A DNA stretch of 14,825 nt, from contig CAMLQP010000045.1 of the NCBI GenBank assembly GCA_946482115.1, positions 1 through 14,825 on the forward strand, in the 5' to 3' direction. Shown here one piece after another: positions 6,835-13,639 of the stretch. A model generated the notes under the pieces. It was not told the origin of the DNA and did no database searches. It worked only from the letters and a program-made list of their open reading frames with translations. This DNA comes from an uncultured Comamonadaceae bacterium. GTDB lineage: Bacteria > Pseudomonadota > Gammaproteobacteria > Burkholderiales > Burkholderiaceae. The translations under genes and the position numbers were made by a program. Within the stretch, counting starts at the first letter, position 1, and each line of letters opens with the position of its first letter.

Positions 6835-7311
6835 ATGAGCCGCCCCGACGCCCTGACCATCCGCCCCGACGACCTCACCGGCCCCGCCATCCGCGCGCTG
6901 CTGGAAGAGCACCTGCGCCACATGCACGAGCTGTCGCCGCCCGAGAGCGTGCACGCGCTCGACGTGGAGCGGCTGCGCCAGCCCGACGTGAGCTTCTGGA
7001 CCGTGTGGAGCGGCGCCAACGAACTGCTGGGCTGCGGCGCGCTCAAGCGGCTGTCGGCCACGCACGGCGAGGTCAAGTCCATGCGCACCGTCGGCACCCA
7101 CCGCCGCAGCGGCGCGGCCAAGGCGGTGCTCGCGCACATCATCGAAGAAGCCCGCCGGCGCGGCTACGCGCGCCTGAGCCTGGAAACCGGCTCGCAGCCC
7201 GGCTTCGAGCCCGCGCGGCGGCTCTACGCCAGCTTCGGTTTCGTCGGCTGCGGGCCGTTCGAAGGCTACGCGGACGACCCCAACAGCGTGTTCATGACGC
7301 TGGCGCTGTGA
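6835..7311 (+). CDS. GNAT-family N-acetyltransferase, YsnE-like
   Basis: A 158-residue GNAT acyltransferase, which would transfer acetyl from acetyl-CoA to an amine of unknown substrate. The stretch HMHELSPPESVHAL (28-41), GCGALKRLSATHGEVKSMRT, the acetyl-CoA-binding THRRSGAAKAVLAHIIEEA and the SLETGSQPGFEPARRLYASF segment look closely like B. subtilis YsnE, a protein reported to affect indole-3-acetic acid production; that role cannot be carried over on sequence alone. Start ATG 6835 (MSRPDALTI) is preferred; an in-frame ATG at 6826 would add MPA. Neither has a good ribosome site. The gene shares its direction with tag, 55 bp downstream, and diverges from xth. Confidence 0.88.
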   Translation: MSRPDALTIRPDDLTGPAIRALLEEHLRHMHELSPPESVHALDVERLRQPDVSFWTVWSGANELLGCGALKRLSATHGEVKSMRTVGTHRRSGAAKAVLAHIIEEARRRGYARLSLETGSQPGFEPARRLYASFGFVGCGPFEGYADDPNSVFMTLAL

Positions 7312-7326
7312 TGGCCGCGCCACACC

Positions 7327-7358
7327 CGCGCCACGGCAGGACACGCGCCACGGCAGGA
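7327..7358 (+). repeat. Two 15-bp direct repeats spanning the tag ribosome binding site
   Basis: CGCGCCACGGCAGGA occurs at 7327-7341 and again at 7344-7358, a 17-bp period. A shorter CGCGCCACA sits at 7316-7324. The second copy ends in the real AGGAG ribosome site 7 bp before the tag start codon, so the duplication has also copied most of a ribosome site upstream. It looks like a small tandem duplication in the GNAT-tag gap. Confidence 0.75.
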
Positions 7359-7366
7359 GACCGACG

Positions 7367-7978
7367 ATGAACACCACCATTCCCGGCCCCGACGGCCGGC
7401 CGCGCTGCCGCTGGTGCGCCGCCGCGCCCGAGTTCTTCCCGTACCACGACACCGAATGGGGCTTTCCGGTGGCGGACGACCGGCGCCTGTTCGAGAAGAT
7501 CTGCCTCGAAGGCTTCCAGTCGGGTCTGAGCTGGCGCACCATCCTCGCCAAGCGCGAGAACTTCCGCGCCGCCTTCCACGGTTTCGATTTCCACCGCGTG
7601 GCCCGCTTCGGCGAGCGCGATGTGGAGCGCCTGCTGGCCGACAGCGGCATCGTGCGCCACCGGGGCAAGATCGAGGCGGTGATACACAACGCCCGCATGG
7701 CGGTGGCGATGGAAGCGCAGGAGGGTTCGCTGGCGGCCTACTTCTGGCGCCACGAGCCCGACGCCGCCGGCCTCGCCGAGCCGCAGACGGTGTCGACCTC
7801 GGCGGCCTCGGTCGCCCTGTCCAAGGACCTCAAGCAGCGCGGCTGGAAGTTCGTGGGGCCGACCACGGTCTACGCCTTCATGCAGGCCATGGGGCTGGTG
7901 AACGACCATGCCACGGACTGCGTGACCCGGGCTGAGGCGCAGCGGGCCCGCCAGGCGTTCCGGCGCCCGGCGCGCTGA
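7367..7978 (+). CDS. tag: DNA-3-methyladenine glycosylase I
   Basis: A 203-residue Tag-family glycosylase that removes 3-methyladenine from alkylated DNA, leaving an abasic site. The zinc-binding set is complete: C14, H27 (in YHDTEWG), H181 and C185 (in NDHATDC), matching E. coli C4, H17, H175 and C179 with a constant offset at the N-terminus. E48 and W56 in LEGFQSGLSW correspond to the E. coli base-pocket residues E38 and W46. Further marks are RHRGKIEAVIHNAR and LSKDLKQRGWKFVGPTT. Start ATG 7367 has an AGGAG ribosome site 7 bp upstream, part of a short direct repeat. It may be co-transcribed with the GNAT gene. It ends 4 bp before the convergent flavin reductase stop. Confidence 0.96.
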   Translation: MNTTIPGPDGRPRCRWCAAAPEFFPYHDTEWGFPVADDRRLFEKICLEGFQSGLSWRTILAKRENFRAAFHGFDFHRVARFGERDVERLLADSGIVRHRGKIEAVIHNARMAVAMEAQEGSLAAYFWRHEPDAAGLAEPQTVSTSAASVALSKDLKQRGWKFVGPTTVYAFMQAMGLVNDHATDCVTRAEAQRARQAFRRPAR

Positions 7979-7982
7979 GCCT

Positions 7983-8561
7983 TCAGACCGGGCGGGCGCG
8001 GCGGGCGCCCTGCGCGCGCACGAAGTGGCCGCCGCCCAGGTGGTGGATGGTCTGCAGCGCGGTGTTGTCGTCGCCGAACAGCCAGTGGCCGTTGGCGAAC
8101 ACCCGCGAATCGGCGGCGGCCGCCACCACTTCCGCGAAACAGGTGTCGTAGGCCGCTTCGGCATGCGGCTCGGGGATGCGCCGGCACTCCAGCCAGGCCG
8201 CGCAGCCGGCCTCGATGACGGGCATGCCCAGCACCGGCCCCGGGCGGGCCTCGAGGCCGTGGCGGGCGAACTTGTCGCCGTCGCGCCCGCTGTGCTGCCC
8301 CACCTCGTGCGTCAGGTCCAGCAGCGCGGGCGTGGGCAGGCACAGCGCGAAGCCGCCGCCGGCCTCGACCAGCCCGCGCGTGAAGGTGTGCTTGTCGATC
8401 ACCACCGCGATGCGCGGCGGTGTGAACTCCACCGGCATGGACCAGGCGGCGGCCATCACGTTGCGCCGGCCGCCGTACGCGCTGGTGACGAGCACCGTGG
8501 GGCCGTGGTTGATCAGGCGGCTGGCGTGGTGCAGGGCGACGGGCTGGAAGTGCGGGTTCAT
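7983..8561 (-). CDS. Flavin reductase-family FMN-binding protein
   Basis: A 192-residue protein of the flavin reductase-like (DIM6/NTAB) split-barrel family. Such proteins bind FMN and often supply reduced flavin to a partner monooxygenase. Seen here are the flavin-binding strand PTVLVTSAYGGRRNVMAAAW (21-40), TPPRIAVVIDKHTFT (48-60), the VGQHSGRDGDKFARHGL stretch (87-103) with the family's SGRxxDKF-like motif, and the terminal HLGGGHF. The ATG overlaps the GntR regulator's stop as ATGA, so the two are translationally coupled. No monooxygenase is in the window, so the partner, if any, is elsewhere, or the protein acts as a standalone reductase for the neighbouring pathway. Last gene of the ThDP-GntR-flavin reductase operon. 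Confidence 0.87.
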   Translation of the reverse strand: MNPHFQPVALHHASRLINHGPTVLVTSAYGGRRNVMAAAWSMPVEFTPPRIAVVIDKHTFTRGLVEAGGGFALCLPTPALLDLTHEVGQHSGRDGDKFARHGLEARPGPVLGMPVIEAGCAAWLECRRIPEPHAEAAYDTCFAEVVAAAADSRVFANGHWLFGDDNTALQTIHHLGGGHFVRAQGARRARPV

Positions 8562-9226
8562 GCCGCGTCCTGTTCGGCCCGCAGGCGCTGGATCATGAAA
8601 TCGGCGGCGTCGAGGATGTGCCGGCGCGCCAGCCGTTCGGCGCGTTCGCCGTCGCCGGCGGCCACCGCGTCCAGCAGGGCCTCGTGCTGGTCCCAGATGT
8701 CGCGTGGCTTGTCGTCGCGCATCAGCACCTCGCCCATCACGCGCTGGGTCTGGGTCCAGTGGGTTTCCATGGACGGCGCCACCAGCGGGTTGCCCGACAG
8801 CGCGTAGATGAAGTCGTGAAAGGCCATGTCGGCCGCGATCATGGCGCCGAACGACCGGGCGGCCACCGCCTTGCGGCCGGCGCGTATCAGCGTCGGGCCG
8901 CGCGCGGCGGCCTCGGCGGCGCTGCGCTCGGCCGCCATGCGAAAGGCCAGGCCTTCGATCACGGCGCGCACCTCGTACATGTGGCGCACGTGGTCCAGGT
9001 CCAGCGGCGCCACCTGCAGGCCGCGCCCGGGGGCGTCGGACAGCACGCCTTCCTTGCGCAGCAGCGTGAGCGCCTGCTGCACGGGCTGGCGCGAGACGCC
9101 CAGCTCCTGCGCCAGCTGCTCCTGGATGATGCGCGCGCCGGGTGGCAGGCGGCCCGAGGCGATCTCCGAGAGGATCGCCTCGTGCACCTGTTCCACCAGG
9201 CTGGGAGCGGCTTGCAGTGTCTTCAT
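8558..9226 (-). CDS. GntR-family regulator with FCD ligand-binding domain
   Basis: A 222-residue FadR-subfamily regulator. The N-terminal winged helix is at about residues 10-75: VEQVHEAILSEIASGRLPPG, then QLAQELGVSRQPVQQALTLL and wing GVLSDAPGRGLQV. The FCD domain (about 80-215) keeps the metal set D133, H137, H181 and H203, which in this family usually coordinates a metal contacting a carboxylate ligand. Such regulators typically repress catabolic genes until an organic acid binds. The start is 10 bp after the ThDP enzyme stop, so the regulator is the second gene of the unit it most likely controls. Candidate operator: the ATTCTGAA-type palindrome in the divergent gap at 11003-11018. No strong ribosome site is visible; coupling is likely. 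Ligand unknown. Confidence 0.92.
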   Translation of the reverse strand: MKTLQAAPSLVEQVHEAILSEIASGRLPPGARIIQEQLAQELGVSRQPVQQALTLLRKEGVLSDAPGRGLQVAPLDLDHVRHMYEVRAVIEGLAFRMAAERSAAEAAARGPTLIRAGRKAVAARSFGAMIAADMAFHDFIYALSGNPLVAPSMETHWTQTQRVMGEVLMRDDKPRDIWDQHEALLDAVAAGDGERAERLARRHILDAADFMIQRLRAEQDAA

Positions 9227-9236
9227 GGGTGCAATG

Positions 9237-10970
9237 CTAGCGCGCCCGCCAGCCGCGCTCGGCCTCGTCCCAGGCGCCCAGGGCCTGCAGGTCGGGCACC
9301 CAGGCCAGGCCGGACCTGGCGTCGGACGACGCCGCCTCGGGCGTCACGATCACGTCCAGCAGGGCGGGGCGGCCGGCGCGCAGCTCGGCCAGCGCGCGCT
9401 GGAGGGCGTCCGGCAGCTCCTCGGGCGCGTCCACGCGCTCGGCGTGCATGCCGAAGGCGCGCGCCATGGCCGCGTGGTCGGCGAACTGCAGGTGCGTGCC
9501 CACCACCCGGCCGTGGGTTTCCTGCTGGTCGCGCACCTCGATGGCCCACGAGCCGTTGTTGGCCACCACCACCAGCACCGGCGCCTGGTGGCGCACGGCG
9601 GTGTCGATCTCCATGGCGTTGAAGCCGAAGGCGCCGTCGCCGGTGGCGACGACCACGGTGCGGCCCGGGCAGGCCAGGCTGGCCGCGATGCCGAACGGCG
9701 TGCCGACGCCGATGCAGCCCAGCGAGCCGGGGTCCAGGTAGCTGGTGGCCGGCAGGCCCACCCGCGCGAAGCTGAGGAAATCGCCGCCGTCGGCCACCAC
9801 CACCGCGTCCGGCGGCAGCGCGTCGCGCAGCGCGGCCAGCACCCGGTTGGGGTGCATGCGGCCGTCGCTGCCGGGGGGCGCGTCCTGCATGGACTGCGCC
9901 AGTTTGGCGGAGCGTTTCAGGTGCTGCTCGCGCAGGCTGGCCAGCCAGGCGCCGTCGGCGGCGCTGGCGCGCGCGGGGGCGGCGTCCAGGATGGCCTGCA
10001 GCGCCAGCGCGGGGTCGGCGTGCAGCTCCACCGCGCCGCGCCGGTTGTCGCGCAGCTCGGCCGCGCAGTCGGCGATGCGCACGAACCCGGCTTCGCCGAA
10101 CACGGCGGGCGAGCCGTAGGCCAGCTGGAAATCCAGCCGCCGCCCGACCGTGACGACGAGGTCGGCCTGGCCCATCACCGTGCCGCGCATGGCCGCCACC
10201 ACGCTGGGGTGGTCGTCGCTGACCAGGCCGCGGCTTTCGCCGGTATCCAGGTAGGCCGCGCCGGTGCGCTCCAGCAGGGCAGCCAGCGCCGGGCCGGCGC
10301 CGCGCGCGCCCCGGCCCGAGATGAACAGCGGTCGCCTGGCCGACCAGATGGCCGCCACGGCGGCCTTCACCGCGTCCGGGTGCGGCGGCTGGGGCCGGCG
10401 GGCGGGCGGGCTGAAGACCTCGGGCAGCTGCACGGCCCGCGCCACGTCGGCGCGAAGTGTGTCCACCGGGAAGTCGAGGTAGGCCGGGCCGGGCTCGCCG
10501 CCTTCGCCCAGGGCGCGGGCGGCGGCCTCGGCCAGCTCCTGCGGCACCAGGTCGGGGTGGCGCACGGTGCGGGCGTAGCGGGTGAGGCTGCGCACCAGGT
10601 CGGTGTGCACGATGTCCTGCAGCGCGCCCCGGTTCTCCTGCGCGGCCGGCGGCAGGCCCGAGAGCACCAGCACCGGCGCGCGTGCCACGTGGGCGTTGGC
10701 GATGCCGGTCATGGCGTTGGTGACGCCCGGCCCCGCCGTGACCAGCGCCACGCCCAGGCCGCCGGTCAGCTGCGCCTCGGCGTGCGCCATGTAGACGGCG
10801 GCGCGCTCGTCGCGCACGTCCACGATGCGGATGCCCTCGGCGTCCAGCCGCATCCAGATCGGCATGATGTGCCCGCCGCACAGGGCGTAGACGCGGCGCA
10901 CGCCACGGGCCTTGAGGAAGCGGGCGATGACGGCGGCGGCGGACTGTTCGCCGATGGGCGGTGGGGCCAT
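9237..10970 (-). CDS. ThDP-dependent lyase/decarboxylase (annotated type: acetolactate synthase-like; may be a 2-hydroxyacyl-CoA lyase)
   Basis: A 577-residue thiamine diphosphate enzyme with the three domains of the pyruvate oxidase/acetolactate synthase superfamily: PYR (about 10-170), central (195-330) and PP (375-545). Catalytic E55 lies in VRDERAAVYM, where RDER replaces the usual RHEQ. The ThDP/Mg motif runs from GDGAFGF (444-450) to NN (471-472). AFGFNAMEID resembles the AFGFSGMEIE block of oxalyl-CoA decarboxylase and 2-hydroxyacyl-CoA lyase more than the GDGSFQMN of acetolactate synthase, and no small regulatory subunit gene is near. A true biosynthetic role is thus unlikely; C-C cleavage or decarboxylation in catabolism is inferred. 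ATG 10970 has an AGGAG site 7 bp upstream. First gene of a minus-strand operon with the GntR and flavin reductase genes; divergent from an acyl-CoA synthetase. Confidence 0.88.
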   Translation of the reverse strand: MAPPPIGEQSAAAVIARFLKARGVRRVYALCGGHIMPIWMRLDAEGIRIVDVRDERAAVYMAHAEAQLTGGLGVALVTAGPGVTNAMTGIANAHVARAPVLVLSGLPPAAQENRGALQDIVHTDLVRSLTRYARTVRHPDLVPQELAEAAARALGEGGEPGPAYLDFPVDTLRADVARAVQLPEVFSPPARRPQPPHPDAVKAAVAAIWSARRPLFISGRGARGAGPALAALLERTGAAYLDTGESRGLVSDDHPSVVAAMRGTVMGQADLVVTVGRRLDFQLAYGSPAVFGEAGFVRIADCAAELRDNRRGAVELHADPALALQAILDAAPARASAADGAWLASLREQHLKRSAKLAQSMQDAPPGSDGRMHPNRVLAALRDALPPDAVVVADGGDFLSFARVGLPATSYLDPGSLGCIGVGTPFGIAASLACPGRTVVVATGDGAFGFNAMEIDTAVRHQAPVLVVVANNGSWAIEVRDQQETHGRVVGTHLQFADHAAMARAFGMHAERVDAPEELPDALQRALAELRAGRPALLDVIVTPEAASSDARSGLAWVPDLQALGAWDEAERGWRAR

Positions 10971-10988
10971 GAGGGTCTCCTGGGTGAC

Positions 10989-11031
10989 TTGACGACAACT
11001 GTATTCTGAATTCAGAATTCGGTTAACGCAA
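10989..11031. promoter_or_regulatory. Divergent promoter pair with a 16-bp perfect palindrome over both -10 boxes
   Basis: The palindrome ATTCTGAATTCAGAAT spans 11003-11018. Plus strand: TTGACG at 10989-10994, 18-bp spacer, CAGAAT at 11013-11018, toward the acyl-CoA synthetase. Minus strand: TTGCGT at 11026-11031, 17-bp spacer, CAGAAT at 11003-11008, toward the ThDP operon. Each candidate -10 is one arm of the palindrome, so a dimer bound here would block both promoters. Predicted leaders are about 35 and 25 nt. The GntR regulator of the adjoining operon is the obvious candidate. The palindrome is seen directly; promoters and binding are inferred. Confidence 0.6.
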
Positions 11032-11060
11032 GTTTTTTTCCTTTCCACCAGGAGACCGAC

Positions 11061-12614
11061 ATGGGCCAGCTGCTCACCATTGCCGACGCCGTCGCCACCC
11101 ACGCGCGGCTCACCCCCCACAAGCTGGCCGTGCGCGATTCGCGCCGGCGGCTCAGCTACGCGCAGTGGGACGAGCGCGCCTCGCGCCTGGGCGCGGGCCT
11201 GCGCGGCCTGGGCCTGGCGCACGGCGACCGCGTGGGCGTGCTGGCCTACAACTGCCTGGAGTGGATGGAGCTGTACGTGGGCCTGGCGCGCGCCGGGCTG
11301 GTGGCGGTGCCGCTGAACTTCCGACTCACCGGGCCGGAGATCGCCTACATCCTGGGCCACGCCGAGGTGGGGGCGGTGGTCGCGGGCAGCGAGTTCTGCG
11401 CCACCGTGGACGGCGTGCGCGCCGAGCTGGCCCTGCCGCCGGGGCGCTGCATCGCCCTGGGCGACGGCGCGCCCGACGGCTGGACGGCCTACGAAGACCT
11501 GGTGCAGGGCGCCGACCCGTCGTTCGCGTTCGGGCCCGTGGGCCCGGACGACATGTGCGCGCTGATGTACACCTCGGGCACCACCGGCCGGCCCAAGGGC
11601 GCGATCCGCCGGCACGGCGGCAGCACATTGATCGCCCTGGCCACCGCGCTGGAGATGGGTTTCGGCCGCGACGACACCGCGCTGCTGGTGATGCCCCTGT
11701 GCCACGCCAACTCGCTGTACTTCGGCACCACCTTCATCCACATGGGCGGCACCATCATCGTGGAGGACCGCCGCAGCTTCGACCCCGAAGCCCTGCTGCG
11801 CACGCTGGCCGAGGACAGGGTGACCTTCACCTCGCTGGTGCCCACGCACTACATCATGATGCTGGCCCTGCCCGACGCGGTGAAGCGCCGCCATGACCTC
11901 GGCGCCGTGGACAAGCTCATGATCTCGTCCGCGCCCGCGCGGCAGGACACCAAGCGCGGCATCCTGGAGCTGTTTCCCAACGGCCGCCTGTACGAGCTCT
12001 ACGGCTCCACCGAGGCCGGCTGGGTCACGCTGCTGCGGCCCGGCGAGCAGCTCACCAAGCTCGGCTCGGTCGGCCGCGAGTGGGCCGGCAGCGGCGCCAT
12101 CCGCCTGCTCGACGAAGACCGCAACGAGGTGCCCGACGGCGAGGTGGGCGAGCTCTTCTCGCGCACCGCCTACGTGTTCCACGGCTACTGGAAGAACCCC
12201 GAGAAGACCGCCGAGGCCTTCGACGGCCTGTGGTGCTCGGTGGGCGACATGGCGCGGCGCGACGCCGACGGCTACATCTGGCTGGTGGACCGCAAGAGCA
12301 ACATGATCATCAGCGGCGGCGAGAACGTGTACCCCTCCGAGGTGGAGGGCGTGCTGGGCCAGCACCCCAAGGTGCGCGACGTCGCCGTCATCGGCGTGCC
12401 GCACGAGAAGTGGGGCGAGACCGCCAAGGCCGTGATCGTGCTGCACCAGGGCCAGAGCGCCAGCGTCGACGAGATGCGCGACTGGTGCCGCCAGCGCCTG
12501 GCCGGCTTCAAGTGCCCGGCCGAGGTGGTCTTTGTCGACGACGCCGACATGCCGCGCACCGCCACCGGCAAGATCCTGCACCGCGTGCTGCGGCAGCGCC
12601 ACGCCGGGGCGTGA
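11061..12614 (+). CDS. AMP-forming acyl-CoA synthetase (ANL superfamily)
   Basis: A 517-residue adenylate-forming ligase that converts a carboxylic acid, ATP and CoA to acyl-CoA, AMP and pyrophosphate. All core motifs are present: P-loop YTSGTTGRPKG (170-180), YGSTEAG (314-320), the SVGDMARRDADGY aspartate (D396), hinge DRKSNMIISGGENVYPSEVE (410-429, with R411) and catalytic K504 in RTATGKILHR. Length is normal for the group. Motif PLCHANSLYFGT (212-223) is in the acyl-pocket region, but the substrate cannot be deduced; medium-chain, short-chain or aromatic acids are all possible. ATG 11061 has AGGAG 7 bp upstream, in a leader with a T7 run. Divergent from the ThDP enzyme through a shared palindromic operator, suggesting that both serve one pathway. 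It ends 10 bp before the convergent MDR gene. Confidence 0.94.
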   Translation: MGQLLTIADAVATHARLTPHKLAVRDSRRRLSYAQWDERASRLGAGLRGLGLAHGDRVGVLAYNCLEWMELYVGLARAGLVAVPLNFRLTGPEIAYILGHAEVGAVVAGSEFCATVDGVRAELALPPGRCIALGDGAPDGWTAYEDLVQGADPSFAFGPVGPDDMCALMYTSGTTGRPKGAIRRHGGSTLIALATALEMGFGRDDTALLVMPLCHANSLYFGTTFIHMGGTIIVEDRRSFDPEALLRTLAEDRVTFTSLVPTHYIMMLALPDAVKRRHDLGAVDKLMISSAPARQDTKRGILELFPNGRLYELYGSTEAGWVTLLRPGEQLTKLGSVGREWAGSGAIRLLDEDRNEVPDGEVGELFSRTAYVFHGYWKNPEKTAEAFDGLWCSVGDMARRDADGYIWLVDRKSNMIISGGENVYPSEVEGVLGQHPKVRDVAVIGVPHEKWGETAKAVIVLHQGQSASVDEMRDWCRQRLAGFKCPAEVVFVDDADMPRTATGKILHRVLRQRHAGA

Positions 12615-12624
12615 GCCCGGGGCG

Positions 12625-13611
12625 TCAGCCGGTCGACAGCACCACGTTGCCGGTGGCGGCGCCGCGCTCCACCAGGGCGTGGGCGGCGGCGATCTCGGCC
12701 AGCGGCAGGCGTGCCGCGATGTTGTGGCGCAGCGTGCCGCGCGCCAGCATGCGGGTCAGCGTGTCCACGGCCTGCGCCCGGTCTGCCGGCGACAGGTGGT
12801 AGACGATGAAGAACTTGAGCTGCAGGTTCTTGGCGATCAGCGGGAAGAAGGGCAGCTGCAGCGGCGACGCGCTGCTGCCGTACACCACGCACTCGCCGCC
12901 GGGCCGCAGCAGCTCCAGGTCGGCGGCGGCGTTCACGCCCAGGTCCAGCTCGATCACGCGGTCCACGCCCTGACCCCGGGTCAGCTCGGCCACGCGCGCG
13001 GCCAGCGGCTCGTCGCGGTAGCGCACCACGTCGTCGGCGCCGGCTTCGCGCGCCAGCGCGGCCTTCTCGGGCGTGCTGGCCGTGGCGATGACACGCGCCG
13101 CGCCCAGCTGGCTGGCCATCTGCACCGCGTAGTGGCCCACCGCACCCGCGCCGCCAGCCACCAGCACCGTCTTGCCGGCCACGCCGCCGTCCCGGATCAC
13201 GGCGTGCAGGGCCGTCAGCGCCGGTATGCCCAGGCAGGCGCCGGCCTCGTCGGGCGCGGCATCGGGCAGCGGCACCGCCTGGGCCTGCGGCAGGCACACC
13301 TGCTCGCAAGCCGTGCCGTGGGGCCGGCCCCAGGCGGCGTTCCAGGTCCACACCCGCTCGCCCACGCGCGCGGCGGGCACGCCGTCGCCCACGGCGTCGA
13401 TCACGCCCATGCCGTCGCTGTGCGGAATGACGCGGGGAAACGGCATCACGCCAGTGCGCAGGCCCAGCCGGGATTTGACGTCCGACGGGTTAACGCCCGA
13501 CCAGCGCACGCGCACCCGCACCTCGCCGGGGCCCGGCTGCGGGGTAGGCAGTTCGCCCAGCTGCAGCACATCGGCGGCGGGGCCCAGGCGTTCGTAGAAG
13601 GCGGCTTTCAT
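12625..13611 (-). CDS. Zinc-free MDR NADPH:quinone reductase-like oxidoreductase
   Basis: A 328-residue medium-chain dehydrogenase/reductase of the quinone oxidoreductase (zeta-crystallin-like) group, which uses NADPH to reduce quinones or enones. The N-terminal catalytic domain opens with MKAAFYERLGPAADVL and contains WSGVNPSDVKSRLG (37-50); the zinc-ligand cysteines of alcohol dehydrogenases are absent. The Rossmann motif is VAGGAGAVGHYAVQMA (151-166), followed by IATASTPEKAALAREAGAD, placing the cofactor-binding region normally. Length is typical. ATG 13611 has a GGAGA ribosome site 6-7 bp upstream. The gene follows the MFS transporter by 28 bp on the same strand and is probably co-transcribed. 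Physiological substrate unknown; it may belong to the same catabolic region as the convergent ligase. Confidence 0.92.
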   Translation of the reverse strand: MKAAFYERLGPAADVLQLGELPTPQPGPGEVRVRVRWSGVNPSDVKSRLGLRTGVMPFPRVIPHSDGMGVIDAVGDGVPAARVGERVWTWNAAWGRPHGTACEQVCLPQAQAVPLPDAAPDEAGACLGIPALTALHAVIRDGGVAGKTVLVAGGAGAVGHYAVQMASQLGAARVIATASTPEKAALAREAGADDVVRYRDEPLAARVAELTRGQGVDRVIELDLGVNAAADLELLRPGGECVVYGSSASPLQLPFFPLIAKNLQLKFFIVYHLSPADRAQAVDTLTRMLARGTLRHNIAARLPLAEIAAAHALVERGAATGNVVLSTG

Positions 13612-13639
13612 GCGGTGTCTCCAGGTTGTGGGGGTGGGT

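Noticed and set aside
5545..7698. Long minus-strand frame across the SRPBCC, xth and GNAT region
   Set aside because: It spans several well-supported genes in other frames and has a low-complexity Arg/Ala/His-rich translation.
8826..11009. Very long plus-strand open frame opposite the GntR and ThDP genes
   Set aside because: It is composed of His/Arg/Gln/Gly-rich, low-complexity sequence with no recognisable domain, and lies antisense to two convincing genes. This is the usual by-product of high third-position GC.
12602..12630. Possible terminator between the acyl-CoA synthetase and MDR genes
   Set aside because: The GC-rich repeats GGGGCGT are mainly direct rather than inverted, and there is no T-run on either strand.
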